Source: Arthrobacter sp. Alg241-R88 (GTDB lineage: Bacteria; Actinomycetota; Actinomycetes; Actinomycetales; Micrococcaceae). From it: 64,000 nt of DNA. Below are positions 8,612-16,942 of the stretch, piece after piece (position 1 is the first letter of the stretch; the number at the start of each line of letters is the position of its first letter). Under the pieces are notes generated by a model. The model did not search any database and was not told where the DNA came from. It saw only the letters and a program-made list of their open reading frames with translations. The stretch is from the NCBI RefSeq assembly GCF_900537115.1, contig NZ_UNRG01000001.1, positions 125,121 to 189,120 of the forward strand, in the 5' to 3' direction. The translations under genes and the position numbers were made by a program.

Positions 8612-10473
8612 GCCCGGCAACCATCGGCGCTGCCACCAGGCGGGTCCAGGCCGCTTTGGCCGCATTGGACGCAGTGGACCGCCCCGAGATCTGGATCGCC
8701 CTCCGTAGTCCGGACCAACTGCTGGCCGACGCCGCCGCCATTGACACGGCCGCTGCCGGTGGCGCGGACCTGCCGCTTGCCGGGCTCCTTCTCGCCGTCA
8801 AGAACAACGTTGACGTAGCAGGGATCCCAACGACGGCAGCCTGCCCCGGGTTTGCCTACCAACCGGAGAAGGACGCCGAAGCAGTGGCCCGCCTCCGTGC
8901 AGCCGGTGCCCTCGTCCTGGGGGCCACCAACCTCGACCAGTTTGCGACAGGCCTTGTAGGCACCCGAAGCCCGCATGGTGCAGTCCGCGACTCCCGCCGC
9001 CCGGACTTTATCTCCGGCGGCTCCAGTTCCGGCTCCGCGGTGGCCGTGGCCTTGGGGCTGGTGGATATTGCCATTGGAACGGACACGGCAGGATCAGGCC
9101 GCGTGCCCGCGGGGCTGCAGGGGATCGTGGGCATCAAACCAACGCTGCATGTCGTGTCCACGGCCGGCGTGGTTCCGGCCTGCCGGTCCTGGGACGCCGT
9201 CACCATCTTCGCCCGCCACCTGTCCACCGCCGAGCTTGCCATGGGAGTCATGGCGGGAGGAGCCCGGGCCTGGCCGGCGGACATCCGGCTGGCCGCGCCG
9301 GAAAAACCGCGGATTGCGTATCCGGCAACCCTGCCGGGACTGCCGGAGGCCTGGGCAGCGGAATTCCAACGGAACATCAACCGGCTGCGGGCTATGGGAC
9401 TGGACACGGAAGCCATCGACTTTGGTGCCTTCCTCGAGGCCGCCCGGCTGCTGTACGACGGCGCGCTGGTGGCGGAGCGCTATGCCGCCGTCGGCAGTTT
9501 CCTTGAAACAGCCGGTGCCGATGCGGACACCCAGGCGGGCATTGATCCCACGGTGGAACGCATCATCCGGGCAGCGGGCACGGTGCCCGCCCACCGCTAC
9601 GTCAACGACACCGCGAAGCTGGAAGAACTGAAGCGAAAGGCGATGGCGCAGCTTGAAGGGTTCGACGCCCTGCTGATCCCCACCGCGCCCTTCCATCCCA
9701 CCCTCGCCGAGGTAGCCGCTGACCCTGTGGGCGTGAACTCATTGATGGGCACGTACACGAACTTCTGCAACCTGTTCGACCTGTGCGCGGTGGCTGTGCC
9801 CGCCGGTGAAGTGGACGGTGCCCAGTTCGGTGTGACCGTGGTGGGCAGGACCTTCGAGGACGCTGTTGCCGCCGACATCGCCCGCCTGCTGGAGGCAACC
9901 CCGGACGTTCCTGCACTCTTCGCCCAGGGGGCGGCGCCGGCAGCCGGGCAGCCTGCCGGCCATGCGCCGTCGTTCCCCTGGCCGGTGACCGCCGGGGCCG
10001 CCGCCGTACCCCTGGTAGTGGTGGGCGCGCACCGCAAGGGCCAGCCGCTGGCGCCGCAACTGGAGGAACTTGGAGCGGCGTGGGACGGCCCGGTGCGTAC
10101 GGCGGCCCGCTACCGCATGGTGTCCCTGGACACCGTGCCGCCGAAGCCGGGGGTGTACCGCTCGGACGACGGCGGCGCGGAGCTGGTGGGGGAGCGGTGG
10201 CTGTTGTCCGAAGCGGGGATGGGCTCTTTCCTGGCTTCCCTCCCCGAACCCATGCTGCTGGGGTCAGTGGAACTTTCGGACGGTTCTACGGCCGTCGGAT
10301 TCGCCTGTGATGCTGTCGCTGCTGCAGGCGGGAAAGACATCACCCGCTATGGCGATTGGCTCGCAGGCCGGACCGGGCCGGCAGGCGGAGAGGAGCAGCA
10401 GGAGGTGCGGAGTCTGTGGCAGAACCTGGGGGACGCGGCCCTTGCCGGATTTAGCAGGGGAGAGCGCACCTGA
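8608..10473 (+). CDS. atzF: allophanate hydrolase
   Basis: The 621-residue protein has an N-terminal amidase-signature domain and a C-terminal allophanate-hydrolase domain (from about residue 470). The Ser-cisSer-Lys triad is visible: Lys65 in AVKNNVDVAG, Ser139 in GGSSSGSAVAVALG and Ser163 in GTDTAGSGR, with the usual 24-residue spacing between the serines. It hydrolyses allophanate to ammonia and CO2, the last step of the pathway. ATG 8608 overlaps the carboxylase stop (ATGA). The separate gene differs from the fungal fusion urea amidolyase. A long hairpin follows 14 nt after the stop. Confidence 0.93.
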   Translation: MSPATIGAATRRVQAALAALDAVDRPEIWIALRSPDQLLADAAAIDTAAAGGADLPLAGLLLAVKNNVDVAGIPTTAACPGFAYQPEKDAEAVARLRAAGALVLGATNLDQFATGLVGTRSPHGAVRDSRRPDFISGGSSSGSAVAVALGLVDIAIGTDTAGSGRVPAGLQGIVGIKPTLHVVSTAGVVPACRSWDAVTIFARHLSTAELAMGVMAGGARAWPADIRLAAPEKPRIAYPATLPGLPEAWAAEFQRNINRLRAMGLDTEAIDFGAFLEAARLLYDGALVAERYAAVGSFLETAGADADTQAGIDPTVERIIRAAGTVPAHRYVNDTAKLEELKRKAMAQLEGFDALLIPTAPFHPTLAEVAADPVGVNSLMGTYTNFCNLFDLCAVAVPAGEVDGAQFGVTVVGRTFEDAVAADIARLLEATPDVPALFAQGAAPAAGQPAGHAPSFPWPVTAGAAAVPLVVVGAHRKGQPLAPQLEELGAAWDGPVRTAARYRMVSLDTVPPKPGVYRSDDGGAELVGERWLLSEAGMGSFLASLPEPMLLGSVELSDGSTAVGFACDAVAAAGGKDITRYGDWLAGRTGPAGGEEQQEVRSLWQNLGDAALAGFSRGERT

Positions 10474-10487
10474 CCGCCCTTTCCTTG

Positions 10488-10550
10488 GAGTTTTTGTCCA
10501 GATATGCAGACTTCGAGGCACTTTAGCCCTGCATATCTGGACAAAAACTC
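10488..10550. repeat. long perfect hairpin, copy 1 of a two-copy element
   Basis: Two 22-bp arms (10488-10509 and 10529-10550) are perfect reverse complements around a 19-nt loop; the left arm begins GAGTTTTTGTCCAGAT. A second copy with almost the same arms is at 50680-50744. It begins 14 nt after the allophanate hydrolase stop. The T-tract is inside the left arm and the right arm ends in A-rich sequence, so it does not look like a standard rho-independent terminator. It may be an mRNA 3'-end structure or a REP-like mobile repeat. Confidence 0.85.
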
Positions 10551-10567
10551 GGGGCCGGGGGCCGCGC

Positions 10568-11422
10568 CTAGCTCTTGAAGTATTCGGAGATATCGGAGAC
10601 CAGTTCGTTCACGGCAGCGGGAATGGAACCGTGGAAACCCTTGGGGGAGAGCTCGTAGGTGCTGCCGGGGACGGCCGCGTGCAGCCGCTCAGCCGTTGCC
10701 TTGTAGTAGCTGGGGCTCTTGCCGCCGGCCATGAAATGGGTGTTGGCAGGCAACACACTGAAATCCCTGGCGTGGTCCGCCTCTTTGTAGGCGGCCCGCA
10801 GCTCGCCAACGCCACTGGGCATCACTTCGCGGAACATCCTGTTGACCTTCGTCCGGGACAACAGGGCCATCAGCCCGGCGAGCACGGGCTCGGGGATCTT
10901 CGCCATCGCCGACCCGGGGCTCGTGGCCTTCTTCATGTGCGCGAGGGCGTGGCCAACCTTGCCGCTGTCCACGGCGTCTTCGAAGCCGGACAACCAGGAG
11001 GTGTCGATGCTGCCGTCGATATTGACGGCGGCGTCGTACACCGCCAGCTTGTCCGGAACGTAGGAGGTTCCGGTGAACTCCTGCACGGCGTTCAGTGCCA
11101 CCGAGCCGCCCAGGCTGTGGCCAAGGATATTCCGTGCACCGGTGGCGTCCAGGACGGTACGGACGTCGGCGATCTCCGTGGCCATGGAATAGCCGTCCGG
11201 CTGCTCGGAGGAGCTTCCCCGCCCACGGCGGTCGTAAACGTCCACGGCCCAGCCCTCACCCAGGCCCTTGGCCAGCGCGACCGAAAACGGCCGGTAAATC
11301 AGGGCAGTCAGGAACGCGCCGCCGATCAGGAGCACCCGGCGTTCTCCCGGCGCATCCTCGGTGCCGTAACTGTATAAGGCCAGGCGGCCGCCGTCGTGCG
11401 TTGGAAGGACCTGTTCTTTCAC
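10568..11422 (-). CDS. alpha/beta hydrolase
   Basis: This is a complete alpha/beta-hydrolase-fold protein of about 284 residues with the nucleophile elbow GHSLGGSVAL, an upstream RRGRGSSS segment and a late GFHGS that probably carries the catalytic histidine. No signal peptide. The substrate is unknown. Two GTG codons are possible (11425 and 11422); a TAGGAT box ends 7 nt before the second, so I choose 11422 as a leaderless start. It is divergent from lysS with under 75 bp between them. It is a likely paralogue of the truncated hydrolase at the left edge of the window, and the two flank the guanidine operon. Confidence 0.87.
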   Translation of the reverse strand: MKEQVLPTHDGGRLALYSYGTEDAPGERRVLLIGGAFLTALIYRPFSVALAKGLGEGWAVDVYDRRGRGSSSEQPDGYSMATEIADVRTVLDATGARNILGHSLGGSVALNAVQEFTGTSYVPDKLAVYDAAVNIDGSIDTSWLSGFEDAVDSGKVGHALAHMKKATSPGSAMAKIPEPVLAGLMALLSRTKVNRMFREVMPSGVGELRAAYKEADHARDFSVLPANTHFMAGGKSPSYYKATAERLHAAVPGSTYELSPKGFHGSIPAAVNELVSDISEYFKS

Positions 11423-11496
11423 CACCCCATCCTAGGCGGGAGGCCGCTGCCGCCAGCGAAGCCGGGCCAGCCCAACTCCCGGTAAACTTGATGATT

Positions 11497-13029
11497 GTGA
11501 CTTCCCAAAACACCCCCTCGCCCAAGAACTCCCCTGAGCCGCTCGACGCCAGCGAGCAGATGCGGATCCGCATGGAGAAGCGCGCCAAACTGATCGAGCG
11601 CGGCGCCGAGGCGTACCCGGTGGGTGTGGAGCGGACGCATTCGCTCTCCGAGATCCGTGAAAAGTACGCCCACCTCGAGGCGGACGACACCACCGGCGAC
11701 GTGGTCGGCGTCACCGGCCGTGTGGTGTTCGTGCGCAACACCGGAAAGCTGTGCTTCGCAACCCTCCAGGAGGGCGGTACCGACGGCAAGGGCACGCGCC
11801 TGCAGGCAATGCTCAGCCTTGCCAACGTTGGCGAGGAAGCGCTCGCCGACTGGAAGGCGCTGGTTGACCTCGGCGACCACGTGTTCATTAAGGGCGAGGT
11901 CATCTCCTCCCGCCGCGGCGAGCTCTCTGTTATGGCCGAGTCCTGGTCCATGGCCTCCAAGGCGCTCCGCCCGCTGCCTGTACTCCACGCGGAGCTGAAC
12001 GAGGAAACGCGCGTCCGCCAGCGCTACGTGGACCTGATGGTCCGCGACGAAGCCCGCGAAATGGTGTACACCCGCGCCGCCATTACACGCTCCATCCGCG
12101 AGACACTCTTCCGCCACAACTACGTGGAAGTCGAAACCCCCATCCTGAACCTGGTCCACGGCGGTGCCCTGGCACGGCCGTTCGAGACGCACATGAACGC
12201 CTTCGACCAGAAGATGACGCTGCGCATCGCCACCGAGCTGTACCTCAAGCGCGCCGTGGTGGGTGGCATCGACCGCGTCTATGACATGGGCCGCGTGTTC
12301 CGCAACGAGGGCGTGGACTCAACCCACAGCCCGGAATTCACCACCCTTGAGTGCTACGAGGCGTGGGCGGACCAGTTCGTTATGGCGCAGCGCATCAAGG
12401 AGATCATCCTCGACGCCGCCGACGCCGTGGGTGCCGGCCGTGTCCTCCAGACCGAAGCAGGGGAAATCAACCTCGACGGCGACTGGGCTTGGGTTTCCGT
12501 CTACCCGGGCCTGTCCGACGCCGTTGGCCAGGAAGTCACGCCGGATACTTCGCTGGAGGTACTGCGCGAAATCGCCGAAAAGCACGAAGTCAAGGTTGAC
12601 CCCAAGTGGGACGCCGAGAAGCTGGCCGTGGAGCTGTTTGGCGAAATCGTGGAGCCCACCCTGCTGAACCCCACCTTCGTCTACGACTACCCGCCCTCGG
12701 CCCAGCCGCTGGCCCGCCCGCACCGGGAGGACGGCCGGCTGATCGAGGCCTGGGACCTGATTATTGGTGGCATGGAGCGCGGCACCGCCTTCTCCGAGCT
12801 CATCGACCCGGTCATCCAGCGGGAGCGGCTCACCGAGCAGTCACGCCATGCAGCCGCCGGTGACGATGAGGCCATGCAGCTGGACGAAGACTTCCTGCGC
12901 GCCCTGGAGTACGGGGCGCCGCCGATGGGCGGTATCGGCCTGGGAATCGACCGCCTGGTGATGCTGTTCACCGGTGCCGGCATCCGCGAAACCATCCTCT
13001 TCCCGCTGCTGAAGCCCGAAGGACACTAA
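11497..13029 (+). CDS. lysS: lysyl-tRNA synthetase, class II
   Basis: About 510 residues, the normal LysS length. An N-terminal OB-fold anticodon-binding domain (about 50-160) precedes the class II catalytic core: motif 2 in RVFRNEGVDSTHSPEFTTLE and motif 3 in GIGLGIDRLVMLFTG near the C-terminus. It charges tRNA-Lys in the cytosol; a tRNA-Lys gene is present at 60.6 kb. Possible starts are ATG 11491 and GTG 11497. A TAAACT box at 11483-11488 and no Shine-Dalgarno favour GTG 11497 as a near-leaderless start. A 59-codon membrane-protein gene follows after 2 nt and is probably cotranscribed. Confidence 0.96.
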   Translation: MTSQNTPSPKNSPEPLDASEQMRIRMEKRAKLIERGAEAYPVGVERTHSLSEIREKYAHLEADDTTGDVVGVTGRVVFVRNTGKLCFATLQEGGTDGKGTRLQAMLSLANVGEEALADWKALVDLGDHVFIKGEVISSRRGELSVMAESWSMASKALRPLPVLHAELNEETRVRQRYVDLMVRDEAREMVYTRAAITRSIRETLFRHNYVEVETPILNLVHGGALARPFETHMNAFDQKMTLRIATELYLKRAVVGGIDRVYDMGRVFRNEGVDSTHSPEFTTLECYEAWADQFVMAQRIKEIILDAADAVGAGRVLQTEAGEINLDGDWAWVSVYPGLSDAVGQEVTPDTSLEVLREIAEKHEVKVDPKWDAEKLAVELFGEIVEPTLLNPTFVYDYPPSAQPLARPHREDGRLIEAWDLIIGGMERGTAFSELIDPVIQRERLTEQSRHAAAGDDEAMQLDEDFLRALEYGAPPMGGIGLGIDRLVMLFTGAGIRETILFPLLKPEGH

Positions 13030-13031
13030 TC

Positions 13032-13211
13032 ATGGAATACGTGGCTGTACTCCTGCCTTCGCTGGTGGTGGGCCTGCTTTTCTGGTTTGCCATGAAGTCA
13101 ATCTTTAATGCGGACAAATCCGAACGGCAGGCAGAGGCACAGGCCCAGGCAGAAGCCGAAGCACGCGCTGCATCACCGGCAGACCGGCAGGATCCGGAAA
13201 CGAATAGATAA
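13032..13211 (+). CDS. small single-pass membrane protein (59 aa)
   Basis: ATG 13032 to TAA 13209-13211 gives 59 residues starting MEYVAVLLPSLVVGLLFWFA, one clear membrane helix, followed by a charged Ala/Glu/Gln-rich tail that probably forms a cytosolic helix (ERQAEAQAQAEAEARAA). It starts 2 nt after the lysS stop, so it is probably translated from the lysS transcript. Its clean membrane-plus-coil layout and tight placement support a real gene although it is short. I do not recognise the family or know its function. Confidence 0.7.
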   Translation: MEYVAVLLPSLVVGLLFWFAMKSIFNADKSERQAEAQAQAEAEARAASPADRQDPETNR

Positions 13212-13254
13212 ACCCTCAGCTTTCCCCTTTTATCCCCAGGAACCATTTGCCGCT

Positions 13255-13284
13255 TTGACGCGTTGCCATAAAAAGAGTCATACT
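13255..13284 (+). promoter_or_regulatory. lsr2 promoter
   Basis: TTGACG (13255-13260) and CATACT (13279-13284), spacing 18 bp, lie about 60 bp upstream of lsr2. The surroundings are AT-richer than the neighbourhood, as expected of a strong promoter region. Confidence 0.55.
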
Positions 13285-13342
13285 TTTAGGGAAACATCCA
13301 GCTTTTCTGAAAACCGAACCCTTTCCAAGAGGAAGACTTTAA

Positions 13343-13681
13343 ATGGCACAGAAAGTAAACATCATCCTCGTTGATGATTTGGATGGGGGATCCGCAGACG
13401 AGAATGTTAAGTTTGGCCTTGACGGGGTCAACTACGAGATTGATCTATCGGCGGCCAATGCCGCTGAACTCCGCTCCTCACTGGAACGGTTTATTGGCGC
13501 TGCACGTAAGGCTTCCGGCAGCAGCGGCGGCCGGGCTGCCCGGACCAAAGCCTCCGGTGGAGGCCGCAGTCACGATTCAGCACAGATTCGCCAATGGGCG
13601 CGGGAAAACGGCTATACCGTTAACAGCCGCGGCCGAATTCAGGCCGAAATCCAGGAAGCCTACCAAAAGGCCAATTCCTAG
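13343..13681 (+). CDS. lsr2: Lsr2 family nucleoid-associated protein
   Basis: The 112-residue protein has the Lsr2 N-terminal dimerisation domain (MAQKVNIILVDDLDGGSADE, about 1-55), a basic Ser/Gly-rich linker, and a C-terminal DNA-binding domain with IRQWARENGYTVNSRGRI, where the RGR loop enters the minor groove of AT-rich DNA. In actinobacteria Lsr2 silences horizontally acquired AT-rich genes and shapes the chromosome, like H-NS. It has its own promoter and is followed by a strong terminator, so it is monocistronic. Confidence 0.96.
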   Translation: MAQKVNIILVDDLDGGSADENVKFGLDGVNYEIDLSAANAAELRSSLERFIGAARKASGSSGGRAARTKASGGGRSHDSAQIRQWARENGYTVNSRGRIQAEIQEAYQKANS

Positions 13682-13699
13682 TTACGGTGCCAGTCCGCA

Positions 13700-13736
13700 A
13701 AAAGCCCTGCATCCCGGTTCGGGAGGCAGGGCTTTT
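13700..13736 (+). terminator. rho-independent terminator after lsr2
   Basis: AAAAGCCCTGC (13700-13710) pairs perfectly with GCAGGGCTTTT (13726-13736), starting 18 nt after the lsr2 stop and ending in a short T-tract. Confidence 0.85.
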
Positions 13737-14023
13737 GCCGTTTCCAGACCTAAAATGCGGGGCTCTGCACGAATTTCTCCCGCAGGACAGGGACGCTTGG
13801 GGCCGGGGCCATGGTGGAGGACGCCGGAGTAAGCCTGTGGCTGCCACGGATCCGGCCGCTGGAAGGCGCTCTTTACCTGCTCCCTGAAGGGGACGGCAGT
13901 GCTGCAAAGCGGCGTTGATCGGTATTCCCGTTCCCGGCGCGGTTTCCCCCGTGGCGAACACGCTCCACAAGTCTGGGTCAGCCACGTAGCATCAAAGTAC
14001 GTCGTAGCTAGGAGTGTGGCGAA
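13737..14023 (+). other. upstream region of clpC
   Basis: This 287-bp stretch contains no convincing gene. It should carry the clpC promoter. AGGAG at 14012-14016 lies close to the clpC ATG at 14024. I looked for a ClgR-type operator (CGC and GCG half sites at fixed spacing) and did not find a convincing one. Confidence 0.4.
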
Positions 14024-16516
14024 ATGTTTGAGCGATTTACGGACCGTGCCCGTCGCGTAGTTGTGCTTGCCCAAGAAGAGGCACGCATGCTGAACCACAA
14101 TTACATCGGTACCGAACACATCCTCTTGGGTCTGATCCATGAGGGTGAGGGCGTTGCCGCCAAAGCTCTTGAGTCCTTGAGCATTTCGCTCGACGGCGTT
14201 CGCGAGCAGGTGCAGGAGATTATCGGACAGGGCCAGCAGGCGCCGTCCGGGCATATCCCCTTCACCCCCCGTGCCAAGAAGGTGCTGGAGCTCTCGCTGC
14301 GCGAAGCCCTCCAGCTGGGCCACAACTACATCGGCACGGAGCACATCCTGCTGGGCCTCATCCGCGAGGGTGAGGGCGTTGCCGCCCAGGTGCTGGTCAA
14401 GCTCGGCGCCGACCTCAACCGGGTCCGCCAGCAGGTCATCCAGCTCCTTTCGGGCTACCAGGGCAAGGAAACCACCGGCGCCGGCGTCGGCTCGGGCCAG
14501 CCTGAAGGTGCCCCGGCCGGCTCTGTTGTCCTGGACCAGTTCGGCCGCAACCTGACCCAGGCTGCCCGCGAGAACAAGCTGGACCCGGTCATCGGTCGCG
14601 AGCAGGAGATGGAACGCGTCATGCAGGTCCTCTCCCGCCGCACCAAGAACAACCCTGTGCTGATCGGTGAGCCGGGCGTCGGTAAGACGGCCGTCGTCGA
14701 GGGCCTGGCCCAGGCGATCGTCCGCGGCGACGTCCCGGAGACCATTCGGGACAAGCAGCTCTACACCCTGGACCTCGGTTCCCTGGTGGCAGGCTCCCGT
14801 TACCGTGGTGACTTCGAAGAGCGACTGAAGAAGGTCCTCAAGGAAATCCGCACCCGCGGCGACATCATCCTCTTCATCGACGAGATCCATACCCTCGTGG
14901 GTGCCGGTGCCGCCGAAGGTGCCATCGATGCTGCGTCCATCCTGAAGCCCATGCTGGCCCGCGGTGAACTGCAGACCATCGGTGCCACCACGCTGGACGA
15001 GTACCGCAAGCACATCGAGAAGGATGCCGCCCTCGAGCGCCGCTTCCAGCCGATCCAGGTCAAGGAACCCTCTGTGGCGCATGCCATCGAGATCCTCAAG
15101 GGCCTGCGTGACCGCTACGAGGCGCACCACCGCGTCACCATTACCGATGGCGCCCTGGCGTCCGCCGCCAGCCTCGCCGAGCGCTACATCTCGGACCGCT
15201 TCCTGCCGGACAAGGCGATCGACCTGATCGACGAGGCCGGCGCACGGCTGCGCATCCGCCGCATGACCGCTCCGCCGGAGCTCAAGGCCATGGACGAGCG
15301 CATCGCCAAGCTGAAGATGGAAAAGGAGTCCGCGATTGACGCGCAGGACTTCGAAGGTGCAGCTTCGCTCCGTGACAAGGAGCAGAAGATGATCACCGAG
15401 CGCGCGGAGAAGGAACGCCACTGGAAGTCCGGCGGCATGGATGACATCTCCGAGGTTGATGAGGATCTCATCGCCGAGGTGCTGGCCAACTCCACCGGCA
15501 TCCCCGTGTTCAAGCTGACCGAGGAAGAGTCCTCGCGACTGCTGAAGATGGAAGACGAACTGCACAAGCGTGTGGTGGGCCAGAACGAAGCCATCAAGGC
15601 GCTGTCCCAGGCAATCCGCCGTACCCGTGCAGGGCTCAAGGACCCCAAGCGTCCCGGCGGCTCGTTCATCTTTGCCGGCCCCACCGGCGTCGGCAAGACC
15701 GAGCTCGCCAAGGCACTCGCGGAGTTCCTGTTCGGTGAAGAGGACGCCCTCATCACCCTGGACATGTCCGAGTACTCCGAGAAGCACACCGTCTCGCGGC
15801 TCTTCGGTGCCCCTCCGGGCTACGTGGGCTACGAGGAGGGCGGCCAGCTGACCGAGAAGGTCCGGCGTCGTCCGTTCTCCGTGGTGCTGTTCGACGAAGT
15901 GGAAAAGGCCCACGCGGACCTCTTCAACTCGCTCCTGCAGATCCTGGAAGACGGCCGCCTGACCGACTCCCAGGGCCGCGTGGTGGACTTCAAGAACACC
16001 GTGATCATCATGACCACCAACCTCGGTACCCGGGACATCTCCAAGAGCGTTGCCACCGGCTTCCAGTCCGGCACCGACACGCAAACCGGCTACAACCGCA
16101 TGCGTGCCCGTGTCACTGAAGAGCTCAAGCAGCACTTCCGTCCCGAGTTCCTGAACCGTGTGGATGACGTTGTGGTGTTCCCGCAGCTCACCCAGGACGA
16201 GATCATCGAGATCGTGGACCTCTTCGTCACCCGGCTGGAGAAGCGCCTCAAGGACAAGGACATGGGCATCGAGCTCACGCCCGCCGCCAAGGTGCTCCTC
16301 GCAACCCGCGGCTACGACCCCGCAATGGGTGCCCGGCCGCTGCGCCGCACCATCCAGCGCGAGATCGAGGACCAGCTCTCCGAGAAGATCCTGTTCGGCG
16401 AGATCCACGCCGGCGACATCGTCGTAGTGGACGTGGAAGGCGACGGCGACGACGCCAAGTTCACGTTCGCCGGCAACGCCAAGCCGCGCATCCCGGAAAT
16501 CGCCCCGAGCGTCTAA
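14024..16516 (+). CDS. clpC: ClpC AAA+ unfoldase of the Clp protease
   Basis: The 830-residue protein has the Clp N-terminal double repeat (two [11 protein letters not shown] motifs in the first 120 residues), AAA+ domain 1 with Walker A GEPGVGKT, a middle UVR/coiled-coil segment (about 420-460), and AAA+ domain 2 with Walker [15 protein letters not shown]. This is the standard ClpC plan. It unfolds proteins and feeds them to the ClpP peptidase in the cytosol, with roles in stress survival. A terminator follows 10 nt after the stop. clpP genes are not in the window, which is usual. Confidence 0.97.
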   Translation: MFERFTDRARRVVVLAQEEARMLNHNYIGTEHILLGLIHEGEGVAAKALESLSISLDGVREQVQEIIGQGQQAPSGHIPFTPRAKKVLELSLREALQLGHNYIGTEHILLGLIREGEGVAAQVLVKLGADLNRVRQQVIQLLSGYQGKETTGAGVGSGQPEGAPAGSVVLDQFGRNLTQAARENKLDPVIGREQEMERVMQVLSRRTKNNPVLIGEPGVGKTAVVEGLAQAIVRGDVPETIRDKQLYTLDLGSLVAGSRYRGDFEERLKKVLKEIRTRGDIILFIDEIHTLVGAGAAEGAIDAASILKPMLARGELQTIGATTLDEYRKHIEKDAALERRFQPIQVKEPSVAHAIEILKGLRDRYEAHHRVTITDGALASAASLAERYISDRFLPDKAIDLIDEAGARLRIRRMTAPPELKAMDERIAKLKMEKESAIDAQDFEGAASLRDKEQKMITERAEKERHWKSGGMDDISEVDEDLIAEVLANSTGIPVFKLTEEESSRLLKMEDELHKRVVGQNEAIKALSQAIRRTRAGLKDPKRPGGSFIFAGPTGVGKTELAKALAEFLFGEEDALITLDMSEYSEKHTVSRLFGAPPGYVGYEEGGQLTEKVRRRPFSVVLFDEVEKAHADLFNSLLQILEDGRLTDSQGRVVDFKNTVIIMTTNLGTRDISKSVATGFQSGTDTQTGYNRMRARVTEELKQHFRPEFLNRVDDVVVFPQLTQDEIIEIVDLFVTRLEKRLKDKDMGIELTPAAKVLLATRGYDPAMGARPLRRTIQREIEDQLSEKILFGEIHAGDIVVVDVEGDGDDAKFTFAGNAKPRIPEIAPSV

Positions 16517-16526
16517 AGCACCACCC

Positions 16527-16563
16527 GAAGGCCCCGTCAGCTCCCAGAGCAGGCGGGGCCTTC
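16527..16563 (+). terminator. rho-independent terminator after clpC
   Basis: GAAGGCCCCG (16527-16536) pairs with CGGGGCCTTC (16554-16563), beginning 11 nt after the clpC stop. The downstream T-tract is weak. Confidence 0.75.
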
Positions 16564-16642
16564 CGCATTTAACCCGCACCACCCAAAGGTTGAATCCGTG
16601 TGCCTGCCTGGGGCTTGGTGCCTTTCCGTGGCTGAGTCCGTT

Positions 16643-16718
16643 GCCGGCCATCAGAGATTTCCCGGCGCCTGCTCCTTCGTCGCTCTGACGGCGCCTACAT
16701 AAATCCCTGATGCCCGGC
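16643..16718. repeat. nested palindromic repeat, copy A
   Basis: Outer arms 16643-16660 and 16701-16718 are complementary at 16 of 18 positions. Inner GGCGCC arms lie at 16664-16669 and 16690-16695. The 20-nt loop (16670-16689) contains TCCTTCGTCGCTCTGAC, which is shared with copies B and C. Confidence 0.8.
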
Positions 16719-16744
16719 ACCTCGTGCGCGGGGCACCAAGCACA

Positions 16745-16816
16745 GGTGCCGGGGTCATTTGTGTAGCTTGCGTCAGAGCGACGAAGGAGCAGCAAGCGGC
16801 AAATGGCGCCGGGGCC
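16745..16816. repeat. nested palindromic repeat, copy B (opposite orientation to A)
   Basis: Outer arms 16745-16761 and 16800-16816 pair at 13 of 17 positions; inner GCTTGC (16766-16771) pairs with GCAAGC (16792-16797); the 20-nt loop 16772-16791 is the exact reverse complement of the copy A loop. A and B together form a larger inverted repeat in the gap between clpC and the S9 peptidase. Confidence 0.8.
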
Positions 16817-16942
16817 GGAGCGCCCCAGCCGCGGCCGCCCGGTGCCCCGCCGCAGCATTTGCGCTTGGCGTCGAAGAGGGGCACGGTAAGCGTCACCATC
16901 GGGTCTTTGTGATGTGGGGCATAGTCGGGTTGAATCGGGGGC

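Noticed and set aside
10488..10550. Standard rho-independent terminator after allophanate hydrolase
   Set aside because: The stem is long and perfect, but the T-tract is in the 5' arm and the 3' side ends AAAAACTC, so no U-tract would follow the hairpin in the RNA.
13737..14023. ClgR operator before clpC
   Set aside because: No CGC/GCG half sites at the right spacing could be found by eye.
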